From the NCBI GenBank assembly GCA_013203755.1, contig JABMPI010000270.1:1-7378 (forward strand): a DNA stretch of 7,378 bases, read 5' to 3'. Below the pieces are notes generated by a model. It saw only the letters and a program-made list of their open reading frames with translations. It made no database searches and was not told the DNA's origin. Position numbers and translations under genes: made by a program. Numbering within the stretch: position 1 is the first letter of the stretch; each line of letters begins with the position of its first letter. Positions 1 through 7,094 of the stretch are shown in pieces. The stretch is from Bacteroidota bacterium (GTDB taxonomy: Bacteria; Bacteroidota; Bacteroidia; Bacteroidales; Prolixibacteraceae).

Positions 1-7
1 AACTGTT

Positions 8-25
8 CCTGAGCGGAGTCGAAGG
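8..25. repeat. Possible copy of a short dispersed repeat motif
   Basis: The 18-nt string CCTGAGCGGAGTCGAAGG is GC-richer than its surroundings and lies outside any gene. From memory, near-identical strings recur between genes in many bacterial genomes, so I read it as a dispersed repeat copy. Only one copy is present in this window, so repetition itself cannot be seen here. Confidence 0.35.
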
Positions 26-46
26 ATCTCATGGGTTATATTCCCC

Positions 47-59
47 GCAGCTTTGCTGC
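47..59. repeat. Small GC-rich hairpin (GCAGC-TTT-GCTGC)
   Basis: GCAGC at 47-51 and GCTGC at 55-59 form a perfect 5-bp stem around a TTT loop. It is preceded by CCCC and has no U-run after it on either strand, so it does not look like an intrinsic terminator. It shares its CAGC/GCTG core with the hairpin at 83-108, which suggests that both belong to one palindromic intergenic repeat family. That family assignment is inference. Confidence 0.4.
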
Positions 60-82
60 AATAGAAAAATGTTCTCAGTTAA

Positions 83-108
83 TACCTCGTCAGCTCAGCT
101 GCGTGGTA
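83..108. repeat. Imperfect palindrome downstream of the DinB-like gene
   Basis: CAGCT (91-95) and AGCTG (97-101) are exact inverted arms. The stem continues outward as TACC/CG (83-89) against CG/GGTA (102-108), with one T-T mismatch (87/104) and one bulged T (90). It begins 8 nt beyond the stop codon of the minus-strand DinB-like gene, so it could protect or end that transcript. No U-run follows on the minus strand, so a classical intrinsic terminator is not supported. A mobile or REP-like intergenic palindrome is the alternative. Confidence 0.4.
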
Positions 109-115
109 GTTTATT

Positions 116-601
116 TTATTGAAGAGAGGTAGATAAAAGTTCGATTATTTGATCGATGTGTAATTTGAAATGACCTGGAAAATCTTCAACCATTTTTTGC
201 AATGTAATCGTTTCATTTTTATCAGAAATCCATTTATTATCTAATTTATCCGGATCAATGTTCTGAATTACATAAGCAAAATGAAGGTGTGCATATTTCC
301 AATGCTGAATCAGTTCTTCCCACTTTGCGTTTTGGTAATTTTGAATCGCAATCCACTTGTCGTTATTCCCATTTGCAGCATAATTTGGAAATTCGAATGG
401 TGACTCCTGATATTGTAAATGAACAATTCTATGGGTATTGTTAGAAACAGAATCTATCATATGTCCAACAATCTGTTTCACCGACCGGTCTTGTAAATTT
501 CGTGGAATTGTAATGTTTTCTTCCGAAATGGATTTAAATTTGATTTCCCAATCTGAAACCATCAAGCCAATCTCCTCTGCAATCATCTTAAATCTTTTCA
601 T
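116..601 (-). CDS. DinB/YfiT-like four-helix-bundle protein (putative metal-dependent enzyme)
   Basis: This 161-residue cytoplasmic protein has no signal peptide or membrane segment. It has the layout of the DinB/YfiT superfamily: an early helix containing GHMIDS (His47), a middle aromatic/His-rich helix (about 95-112), and a late GHFKLHIDQ helix with His144 and His148. His47, His144 and His148 sit where the family's metal-binding histidine triad is expected. Known relatives include B. subtilis YfiT/BstA, a bacillithiol transferase, but most Bacteroidota members have no assigned reaction, so the substrate is unknown. The start is well bounded, because an in-frame TAA lies five codons upstream (614-616); Met6 is an alternative start. 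It lies 84 nt behind kdsA on the same strand, so read-through from kdsA is possible. I see no clear promoter of its own. Family assignment is fairly confident, function is not. Confidence 0.82.
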   Translation of the reverse strand: MKRFKMIAEEIGLMVSDWEIKFKSISEENITIPRNLQDRSVKQIVGHMIDSVSNNTHRIVHLQYQESPFEFPNYAANGNNDKWIAIQNYQNAKWEELIQHWKYAHLHFAYVIQNIDPDKLDNKWISDKNETITLQKMVEDFPGHFKLHIDQIIELLSTSLQ

Positions 602-685
602 ACTGTTATTGGGTTATGTGGCTAAACTTTGTTTTAATTCAGTATTAATCGATTATCAAGGTATAAAAAATATTCGAACCCTCAT

Positions 686-1504
686 TTATAATAGGTTAAT
701 AACTTGTTTTAGTTGAACCAATTTTTGAAGTAAAGGCTCAAGATTGTCTAGTTGCAACATGTTTGCACCATCAGATTTCGCACTGGCTGGATTTGGGTGA
801 GTTTCAATAAAAACACCATCCACTCCAACCGCAATTCCGGCACGGGCAATTGTTTCTATTAATTCTGGTTTACCACCAGTAACACCGCTACTCTGGTTGG
901 GTTGTTGCAGAGAGTGTGTTATATCCAAAACCACCGGAACATTCATTTTTTTCATTTCCGGAATTCCACGGTAATCAACTACTAAATCCTGATAGCCAAA
1001 AGTTGTTCCTCGCTCAGTAAGCATTACATTCGTATTGCCACTTTCCATTACTTTTGTTACTGCAAATTGCATGGCATCAGCCGAAAGGAATTGCCCTTTT
1101 TTTATGTTGACCACTTTCCCTGTTTTTGCTGCAGCCACTAAAATATCGGTTTGCCGGCAAAGAAATGCAGGAATTTGAAGTACATCAACGTACTCTGCAG
1201 CTATCGCAGCTTCATCGGCAGTGTGAATATCAGTAACAACCGGAATGTTGAAAGTCTCTTTTACTTTCCCTAAAATTTTTAAAGCCTTTTCATCTCCAAT
1301 TCCGGTAAATGAATCTAAACGCGAGCGGTTTGCTTTCCGGTACGATCCCTTAAAAATAAATGGAATTTTTAATCGCTCTGAAATAGCAACGATTTTCTCA
1401 GCAATTTCCATTGCCATTTTTTCGCCCTCTATGGCGCAAGGTCCGGCCAGCAGGAAGAAATTTCCTGAATCGGTATATTTTAGTTTATCTATTTTTGGAA
1501 TCAT
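686..1504 (-). CDS. kdsA: 3-deoxy-8-phosphooctulonate synthase (KDO-8-P synthase), metal-dependent type
   Basis: KdsA condenses phosphoenolpyruvate with D-arabinose 5-phosphate to give KDO 8-phosphate, the precursor of the KDO in the lipopolysaccharide inner core; it acts in the cytoplasm. The 272 residues match the usual length and form one DAHP-synthase/KdsA-type TIM barrel. Recognisable blocks are LAGPCAIEG (19-27), FKGSYRKANRS (51-61), QIPAFLCRQTD (110-120), KTGKVVNIKKGQF (127-139) and FIETHPNPASAKSDG (232-246). Cys23, His197, Glu234 and Asp245 show exactly the spacing (174, 37, 11) of the metal ligands Cys11, His185, Glu222 and Asp233 of the Aquifex aeolicus enzyme. E. coli KdsA has Asn in place of the Cys, so this is the metal-dependent class. 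The start is fixed: an in-frame TGA lies directly upstream (1505-1507). A good Bacteroidota promoter candidate sits just upstream. Confidence 0.97.
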   Translation of the reverse strand: MIPKIDKLKYTDSGNFFLLAGPCAIEGEKMAMEIAEKIVAISERLKIPFIFKGSYRKANRSRLDSFTGIGDEKALKILGKVKETFNIPVVTDIHTADEAAIAAEYVDVLQIPAFLCRQTDILVAAAKTGKVVNIKKGQFLSADAMQFAVTKVMESGNTNVMLTERGTTFGYQDLVVDYRGIPEMKKMNVPVVLDITHSLQQPNQSSGVTGGKPELIETIARAGIAVGVDGVFIETHPNPASAKSDGANMLQLDNLEPLLQKLVQLKQVINLL

Positions 1505-1525
1505 TCAATACATTTTTGTGATTAG

Positions 1526-1556
1526 CAAAGGTAAGAAGATAAAGAGTATTTCTAAA
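1526..1556 (-). promoter_or_regulatory. Candidate Bacteroidota promoter for kdsA
   Basis: Read on the minus strand, TACCTTTG (plus 1526-1533) is a perfect match to the TAnnTTTG -7 element of the Bacteroidota primary sigma factor. Nineteen nucleotides further upstream lies TTTA (plus 1553-1556), close to the TTTG -33 element. Transcription would begin around 1520, giving a leader of roughly 15 nt before the kdsA ATG. This is a motif match only. Confidence 0.5.
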
Positions 1557-1610
1557 ATGGAGCAGTGTTATTGTTCGGATATTACGTAATAGATTAGAAA
1601 TTTATATTCC

Positions 1611-1640
1611 TTTAGATTAAATTCAATTTTACTATTTTTG
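1611..1640 (+). promoter_or_regulatory. Candidate Bacteroidota promoter for the GH78 gene and its partner
   Basis: TATTTTTG (1633-1640) matches TAnnTTTG exactly. TTTA (1611-1614) lies 18 nt upstream, near the expected place for the TTTG -33 element. Transcription would start near 1646, giving a leader of about 30 nt. The region is very AT-rich, so chance matches are more likely than usual. No operator for a regulator can be recognised. Confidence 0.42.
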
Positions 1641-1676
1641 AATGTCGTATTAAACCTGTCCACTAATCTTTAAAAA

Positions 1677-4418
1677 ATGAAACAACTATTCATTCTAACT
1701 ATTTTTGTTTTTACCTTTTGTAACCATTCAATCGCCAATATCACACCTACACAATTAACCTGCGAGTACCTAAAAAATCCTTCTGTGGTAGATGTTACTC
1801 AACCCCGGTTGGCGTGGATTAATATTGCAGAGGAAGGTGAAAGAGGACAGATTCAAACGGCGTGGCAAATTAAAGTAGCAAGTACAAAAGAGTTGCTTGA
1901 GAAACCAGATCTGTGGGATAGTAAAAAAGTCCAGGAAAATCAATCGAACCGGGTTGAATACAATGGGAAAATATTACAATCTCGTCAGGATTGTTGGTGG
2001 CAGGTTCGGGTTTGGGATAAAAATGGAGATTTGTCAGATTGGAGTGAAGTTGCTTTTTGGCACATGGGTTTGTTGGATGAGACAGATTGGAAAGCGACTT
2101 GGATAGGCGCTCCCTGGCAGGAAGAAGAAACGCTTTCAAAAGAAACCAACCCAAATACTGGATTACCTAAAGAACTGCCACCTCCAGCTCCAATGTTTAG
2201 AAAAGAATTTAAGGTTGAAAAAGAGATTAAATCGGCGGTGGTTTATGTTACCGGGTTGGGCTATTTCGAGTTGTATTTAAATGGCGAAAAAGTAGGCGAC
2301 GATGTTTTGGTTCCTAACCAAACCAATTATGGCTTACGCCCAAAACTAATTGAGCAGGGTATTCCACTTGCAGATAATTTTAGAGAATACAAAGTAATGT
2401 ACCTGGCGTACAATATAAAGAATAAACTAAAACAGGGTGGAAATGCTATAGGGAGTATTCTTGGAAATGGTTTTTATAACCCCGCAAAACATTGGGCGCA
2501 AGGATATGGAACACCACGGTTTCTGGCACAGGTTCACCTTACTTATTCAGATGGTTCTGAGAATATTATTGTAAGCGATACAAGTTGGAAAGCATCCAAA
2601 AGTCCAATTTTAATGGACATGGTATATTATGGCGAACACTACGATGCACGTCTGGAACAGCCGGGGTGGTGCACGTCTGGTTTTGATGATGCAGAATGGG
2701 AAAATTCTGTAATCAGAAAACCTCCGGCAGGTAAAATGGTAGCGCACACTGCTCATCCCGATAAAGTTGTTGAACGTCTTAAACCAATCCGAATAGAGAA
2801 GATGTACAACGGAAATTACAAAGTTGATTTTGGTATTGAAATTTCAGGATGGGTAAAACTAAACAATGTTAACGGACCAAAGGGACATAAAATTGAAATC
2901 AAATATTTGAGTAACCAGTTTTCAGGCGATAACTCTTATGTTTTTGGTGGAAAAGAAAACGAAAATTATGCTGCCCGTTTTAACTGGTTTATTTTTCGTG
3001 AAGTTGAAATTGTAAATTGGCCGGGTGACTTAAATCCTGAACAAATTACGGCTGAAGTTGTAAATACGCAGGTCGAAGAATCAGCAACTTTCGAAACTTC
3101 AAATCCACTTTTTAATCAGGTTAATAAAATTTGGAAAAGGACTCAAACGGATAATATGCACGGTGGAATTGCCAGCGATTGTCCTCACCGCGAACGATCA
3201 CCTTATACAGGAGACGGGCAGGTGGCCTGTGTTACGGTTATGCACAACTTCGATACAAAAAATTTCTATCACAAATGGATACACGATATTATTGGTGCGC
3301 AAAACATCGAAACGGGTTATGTTCCTAATGGAGCGCCCTGGCAGCCGGGTTGTGGCGGTGGCGTTGCCTGGGGTGCAGCTATTTGTATTATGCCTTGGGA
3401 GTTTTATCTTCAATATGGGGCAAAAGATATTTTGCAAGATGCTTATTTCCCGATGAAAGAATACATCCGCTACATGCAGGGTTGGGTAGATGATGATGGA
3501 ATTATGTTTTCGAAACGGGTGGGTAAAAATGGTAAAGTTTTAAAGTGGTTTAATCTGGGTGAATGGGTAACACCAGGAGACCTGCCTGCAGATGATTTGG
3601 TACATACTTTCTATTTCTGGAGGTGTGTGGAGTTAACAGCCAAAACTGGCAGAGTATTGGGGCAAACCGCAGAGGCCGAAAAGTATGAAGAACTTGCTGA
3701 AACAACAAAATTGGCATTTCAGAAACGATTTTATAAGGCCGAAAAAGGAAGTTATGGCGATGCCGGTGGAAACATATTTGCACTTAAAATGGGCGTTCCA
3801 AAAAGTCAATATAAAAAGGTCATAAAAGCATTAAAAGAAAATATTTTGGCAAATAACGGACATTTGGATACCGGAATTTTTGGCACCCAATTTTTCTTCG
3901 AGGTTTTGTCTGAAAATGGTATGCACGACCTGGCTTACGAAGCCATGAACAAAAAAGAAGCACCGGGTTACGGTCGTTGGTTAACACTTGGTGCGACTAC
4001 TACATGGGAAAAATGGGATACCGGAGGATCGCATAATCACCCAATGTTTGGTGGCGGTTTGGTTTGGTATTATCGTAAACTGGCAGGAATGATTGCCGAT
4101 GAAAAAGAACCCGGGTACCGCCACATTATTTTTCGTCCACAACTTGCGGGCGATATTACTTACGTAAAATATTACAACCAAACTTCCTATGGGCGGACGG
4201 GTATTTTTTTGGAGAAAAAAAATGATATTTTTTTAATGGAAGTAACTGTTCCAGTAGGAAGTCGTGCCACGGTTTATGTTCCTGCAGAACAAAGTAAAAA
4301 AGTATTTGAAAGCGGAGAACTTGTCTCAAATTCTAAGGTTATTAAAAAAAGTGGAGAGCAGAATGGCTACAAGATTTTTAACGTAAATAGTGGAATTTAT
4401 AAGTTTAAGGTGGAATAA
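1677..4418 (+). CDS. Secreted alpha-L-rhamnosidase, glycoside hydrolase family 78
   Basis: The enzyme should hydrolyse terminal alpha-L-rhamnose from a glycan or glycoside by an inverting mechanism. The 913 residues carry the full GH78 architecture. A signal peptide (1-20, cleavage likely after SIA) is followed by a fibronectin-like N-terminal domain (about 22-145), the Bac_rhamnosid_N beta-sandwich (about 172-345), the concanavalin-like domain (about 360-465), the (alpha/alpha)6 catalytic barrel (about 470-800) and a C-terminal beta domain (about 805-913). The active-site block DCPHRERSPYTGD covers 501-513. Asp501, Glu506 and Asp513 match Asp567, Glu572 (general acid) and Asp579 of Bacillus RhaB, and Glu778 in TTTWEKWD matches the general base Glu841. 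Tyr510 replaces the Trp often found in this block. All catalytic residues are present and the reading frame is intact. An in-frame TAA two codons upstream (1671-1673) fixes the start. The type I signal indicates periplasm or cell exterior. The next gene follows after 24 nt, suggesting co-transcription. The exact glycan is unknown. Confidence 0.95.
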   Translation: MKQLFILTIFVFTFCNHSIANITPTQLTCEYLKNPSVVDVTQPRLAWINIAEEGERGQIQTAWQIKVASTKELLEKPDLWDSKKVQENQSNRVEYNGKILQSRQDCWWQVRVWDKNGDLSDWSEVAFWHMGLLDETDWKATWIGAPWQEEETLSKETNPNTGLPKELPPPAPMFRKEFKVEKEIKSAVVYVTGLGYFELYLNGEKVGDDVLVPNQTNYGLRPKLIEQGIPLADNFREYKVMYLAYNIKNKLKQGGNAIGSILGNGFYNPAKHWAQGYGTPRFLAQVHLTYSDGSENIIVSDTSWKASKSPILMDMVYYGEHYDARLEQPGWCTSGFDDAEWENSVIRKPPAGKMVAHTAHPDKVVERLKPIRIEKMYNGNYKVDFGIEISGWVKLNNVNGPKGHKIEIKYLSNQFSGDNSYVFGGKENENYAARFNWFIFREVEIVNWPGDLNPEQITAEVVNTQVEESATFETSNPLFNQVNKIWKRTQTDNMHGGIASDCPHRERSPYTGDGQVACVTVMHNFDTKNFYHKWIHDIIGAQNIETGYVPNGAPWQPGCGGGVAWGAAICIMPWEFYLQYGAKDILQDAYFPMKEYIRYMQGWVDDDGIMFSKRVGKNGKVLKWFNLGEWVTPGDLPADDLVHTFYFWRCVELTAKTGRVLGQTAEAEKYEELAETTKLAFQKRFYKAEKGSYGDAGGNIFALKMGVPKSQYKKVIKALKENILANNGHLDTGIFGTQFFFEVLSENGMHDLAYEAMNKKEAPGYGRWLTLGATTTWEKWDTGGSHNHPMFGGGLVWYYRKLAGMIADEKEPGYRHIIFRPQLAGDITYVKYYNQTSYGRTGIFLEKKNDIFLMEVTVPVGSRATVYVPAEQSKKVFESGELVSNSKVIKKSGEQNGYKIFNVNSGIYKFKVE

Positions 4419-4441
4419 ATAAAGTCCTAACTTTATTTTTT
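4417..4441 (+). promoter_or_regulatory. Hairpin plus T-run in the GH78-lipoprotein junction
   Basis: AAATAAAGT (4417-4425) and ACTTTATTT (4430-4438) are perfect 9-nt inverted arms around a CCTA loop, followed by TTT. The first arm overlaps the GH78 stop codon, and the structure ends four nucleotides before the next ATG. With only one G-C pair it is a weak stem, so it could be a leaky terminator, an mRNA-processing or 3'-end protection element, or a translational damper. Chance in AT-rich DNA is possible. Confidence 0.4.
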
Positions 4442-4442
4442 A

Positions 4443-6926
4443 ATGAAAAAAGCAACTCTTATTTTAGCCGTTATGGTTGCGCTGATTTCTTGTAATCAGA
4501 CAATTAAATCTACAAAAGAACCAATTCAGGTTAGTGGGATTTACCCCCATCTAGCCTATTACAACAACGAAGGAGAATGTGGTACAGGAGCTGTGGTTCC
4601 CTGGGTTGATAGGTTATGGGTAATAACTTACGGACCTCATCTGCCTTTAGGTTCGTCTGATAAACTGTATGAAATTACTCCAAATCTGGAACAAATTGTT
4701 CGGGAAGAAAGTATTGGTGGAACTCCTGCAAACCGGATGATTCATAAGGAAAGTAATCAGTTATTTATTGGTCCTTATGCGATTGATGCAGAACGGAATG
4801 TCAGAGCAATTCCTTATTCCGAAATGCAGGGACGACACACCGGAAATGCACGCCATTTAAGCGATCCTGCAGGCAAAATCTACTATGGAACAATGGAGGA
4901 AGGATTTTATGAAGTGGATGTAAATACCATGAATACAACTGTACTTTATAACGATGGAAATAAGACAAAAGGTAATAAAGTAGAACATGAGGCAACCGAC
5001 GTAAATCCTGAAAATGCAACACTTCCGGGGGCCCATGGGAAAGGGTTATATTCTGGTCAGGGAGTTATGGTTTTTTCTAACAATGGAGAAGCGTCACCTT
5101 TAGCTTTAAAACAGTTTGATATTGAAGCCGGAGTATTGGCAGAATGGAATGGACAAGATTGGCAGGTAGTCCGTCGGAATCAATTTGTAGAAGTTACAGG
5201 GCCGGGAGGAATTTATGGAAACGAAAATCCTGAAACCGACCCGATTTGGGCAACTGGTTGGGATCATAAATCAGTACTTTTGGGTGTTCGTAATGCAGAA
5301 ACAGACTGGGATTTTTTCCGCCTACCAAAAGCCAGTCATAGTTACGACGGTGCGCACGGTTGGAATACTGAATGGCCTCGTATTCGTGATGTTGGCACAA
5401 AAGAAACCCCCGATTATTTAATGACCATGCACGGAATGTTCTGGCGTTTTCCAGGAACTTTTACCGCGGCAAACAGCGCTGGTGTTCGTCCGCGTTCAGC
5501 TTATTTGAAAGTTATTGGTGATTATACCCGTTGGAATGATCAATTAGTTTTTGGTTGCGACGATTCTGCTCAAAAAGAATTTCTAAATAAAAGGAAACAA
5601 AAAGGAAATATTGAAGGTCCTGGACAATCTAACTCTAATCTTTGGTTTACCTCTTTTGAAAAACCAGATCAACTGGGTCCAAATACCGCATCGGGTTCGG
5701 TTTGGTTAAATGAAGAAGTGGCTGCCAATAAACCTTCAGAACCATTTTTATTTGCGGGTTGGCCCTTACGTACCGCATGGATTCAAAATGATGGAGCAAC
5801 TTCTGTAGAATTTGTTTTTGAAGTAGATAAGGCAGGAAATCAAAATTGGAATGAATTAAAATCAGTCACCATAAAACCTGGAAAATCAAAACAAGTTGAT
5901 TTTAGTTCAGAAGATTCAGGTGAATGGATTCGTGCAATTGCTAAATCAAATACAACCGCAACAATTAGTTTCAATTATACAGATGTGGATAATCGGCAAA
6001 CAGCTTCTGCAAACCTATTTAAAGGTTTAGCAGCGGTTGACGAAGCAAACTCAATTGGCGGATTGATGTATGGATTAGGAGACGATCGTCGTGCACTTGG
6101 AATTTTAGCAATGAATTTTGAAAATGGATTAGTAACTGAAACCGGTTATTATGAATTGGATGCTGCACTGAATCTGGTTCCAAAGGATGACGCAGCAACC
6201 AACTCATTCATAAAAGAAAAATTTGCCATCCCTGAAAATGTTATTGAAATTGAAGAATCATCAGTATTAATTGTTGATGACAAAAATCGTAGATGGCGAT
6301 TGCCACTTGGAAATACAGCTTACGAAAAATTAACAGACCAGGGTCAATTGCGTATTTGTCGTGAAGTGGCAACCGAACGCGACCTATTAAATTGCTCTGG
6401 TATTTTTTATGAATTACCTGCTGAAAACGCCGATGGTTTTGCTAAAATAAGACCTGTGGCTTCGCACGATTTTCGAATTCATGATTACGCATCTTATAGG
6501 GGAATGTTGGTAATGACAGGATTAAATCCGAAAGCAAAAGCAGGTGAACACATCGTTCGTTCAGAAGATGGTAAAGCAGCTGTTTGGGTTGGAGCAATCG
6601 ACGACCTTTGGGAAATGGGTAAACCAATCGGACACGGAGGTCCCTGGAAAAATACAGTAGTTAAAGCAGGAGTTCCTTCCGATGCCTATTTGATTGGATA
6701 TTATGACAATAAAACACTGGAAATATCTCACGAATCAAACGAACCTGTAACTTTCGAAATCGAAGTTGAACCCATTGGTCACGGTCCGTGGATGTTATAC
6801 AAAGAAGTTACGGTTAAAGCTGGAGAAATATTTAGACATGAATTTTCAGAAAATTTTCAGGCTCGTTGGATTCGTTTTGTGGCTGATAATAACTGCCAGG
6901 CGACAGCTTGGCTAACTTATAAGTAG
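4443..6926 (+). CDS. Large lipoprotein of unrecognised family with internal duplication; possible glycan-active beta-propeller/beta-sandwich protein
   Basis: I do not recognise the family of this 827-residue protein. A type II signal peptide ends in the lipobox LISC, with Cys17 as the lipidated residue. Asn at +2 and no Asp nearby fit delivery to the outer membrane. Residues about 30-400 are rich in short beta-strand and turn patterns such as KIYYGTMEEGFYEVD (145-159), GLYSGQGVMVFSNNGE (201-216) and HGMFWRFPG (330-338), which resemble beta-propeller blades. Residues 431-512 and 745-826 are two copies of a beta-rich module, ungapped and 26/82 identical by eye. Each copy is preceded by a similar stretch (GMFWRFP 331-337 against GIFYELP 653-659). 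His, Trp, Tyr and Asp are frequent, as in sugar-binding proteins. An in-frame TAA (4428-4430) bounds the start. It lies 24 nt behind a rhamnosidase, so a role on the same glycan is inferred: lyase, hydrolase or binding protein. A distant relation to propeller-type rhamnose/glucuronate lyases or rhamnosidases (PL24, PL25, PL27, GH145) is speculation. Confidence 0.88.
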   Translation: MKKATLILAVMVALISCNQTIKSTKEPIQVSGIYPHLAYYNNEGECGTGAVVPWVDRLWVITYGPHLPLGSSDKLYEITPNLEQIVREESIGGTPANRMIHKESNQLFIGPYAIDAERNVRAIPYSEMQGRHTGNARHLSDPAGKIYYGTMEEGFYEVDVNTMNTTVLYNDGNKTKGNKVEHEATDVNPENATLPGAHGKGLYSGQGVMVFSNNGEASPLALKQFDIEAGVLAEWNGQDWQVVRRNQFVEVTGPGGIYGNENPETDPIWATGWDHKSVLLGVRNAETDWDFFRLPKASHSYDGAHGWNTEWPRIRDVGTKETPDYLMTMHGMFWRFPGTFTAANSAGVRPRSAYLKVIGDYTRWNDQLVFGCDDSAQKEFLNKRKQKGNIEGPGQSNSNLWFTSFEKPDQLGPNTASGSVWLNEEVAANKPSEPFLFAGWPLRTAWIQNDGATSVEFVFEVDKAGNQNWNELKSVTIKPGKSKQVDFSSEDSGEWIRAIAKSNTTATISFNYTDVDNRQTASANLFKGLAAVDEANSIGGLMYGLGDDRRALGILAMNFENGLVTETGYYELDAALNLVPKDDAATNSFIKEKFAIPENVIEIEESSVLIVDDKNRRWRLPLGNTAYEKLTDQGQLRICREVATERDLLNCSGIFYELPAENADGFAKIRPVASHDFRIHDYASYRGMLVMTGLNPKAKAGEHIVRSEDGKAAVWVGAIDDLWEMGKPIGHGGPWKNTVVKAGVPSDAYLIGYYDNKTLEISHESNEPVTFEIEVEPIGHGPWMLYKEVTVKAGEIFRHEFSENFQARWIRFVADNNCQATAWLTYK

Positions 6927-7033
6927 TTGTAGAAGATTTTTTATATTTTTATGTGTTATTAGGCACAGGTCAAAATTATTCTAATCTATGTTTAAATACC
7001 CAAAAACCAATAATATCAACTCTTCTTTTTAAA

Positions 7034-7084
7034 ATGAACAGAGCGTTGAATAAATTACGATTCAATGGATATTTAAAAATTTGA
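7034..7084 (+). CDS. Possible 16-residue leader ORF ahead of the cstA-like gene
   Basis: ATG at 7034 opens MNRALNKLRFNGYLKI and stops at TGA 7082-7084, ten nucleotides before the transporter ATG and in another frame. It is preceded by an A/T-rich leader (CTTTTTAAA) like the real starts nearby. The inverted repeat at 7044-7067 lies inside it. It could couple translation to the downstream gene or be chance: a short ORF proves nothing by itself, and no homologue is known to me. Confidence 0.15.
   Translation: MNRALNKLRFNGYLKI
7044..7067 (+). promoter_or_regulatory. Inverted repeat in the leader of the cstA-like gene
   Basis: CGTTGAAT (7044-7051) and ATTCAATG (7060-7067) pair over eight positions (seven Watson-Crick, one G-U) around an 8-nt spacer. 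It ends 27 nt before the transporter ATG. It could be an operator for a dimeric regulator or an RNA hairpin that affects translation. No T-run follows, so it is not a terminator. Confidence 0.35.
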
Positions 7085-7094
7085 ACTGGACAAA

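Noticed and set aside
647..654. Palindrome AATCGATT between kdsA and the DinB-like gene
   Set aside because: Eight nucleotides in AT-rich DNA is expected by chance, and there is no supporting promoter or second copy.
438..716. Plus-strand open frame of 92 codons between and across the minus-strand genes
   Set aside because: It overlaps the DinB-like gene antisense, and its translation has no recognisable domain or export signal.
1245..1589. Plus-strand open frame of 114 codons
   Set aside because: It runs mostly antisense to strongly conserved kdsA codons and its translation looks like a shadow frame.
1714..1728. Lipobox-like Cys (Cys15) in the GH78 signal peptide
   Set aside because: The preceding residues FTF do not fit a lipobox, while SIA followed by Asn fits signal peptidase I cleavage.
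4202..4236. Runs of T and A in the 3' part of the GH78 gene that might hide a frameshift
   Set aside because: The frame stays open and the translation continues through a normal C-terminal beta domain to the stop.
6927..7033. Terminator after the lipoprotein gene
   Set aside because: T-runs are present (around 6938-6950), but no GC-containing stem precedes them.
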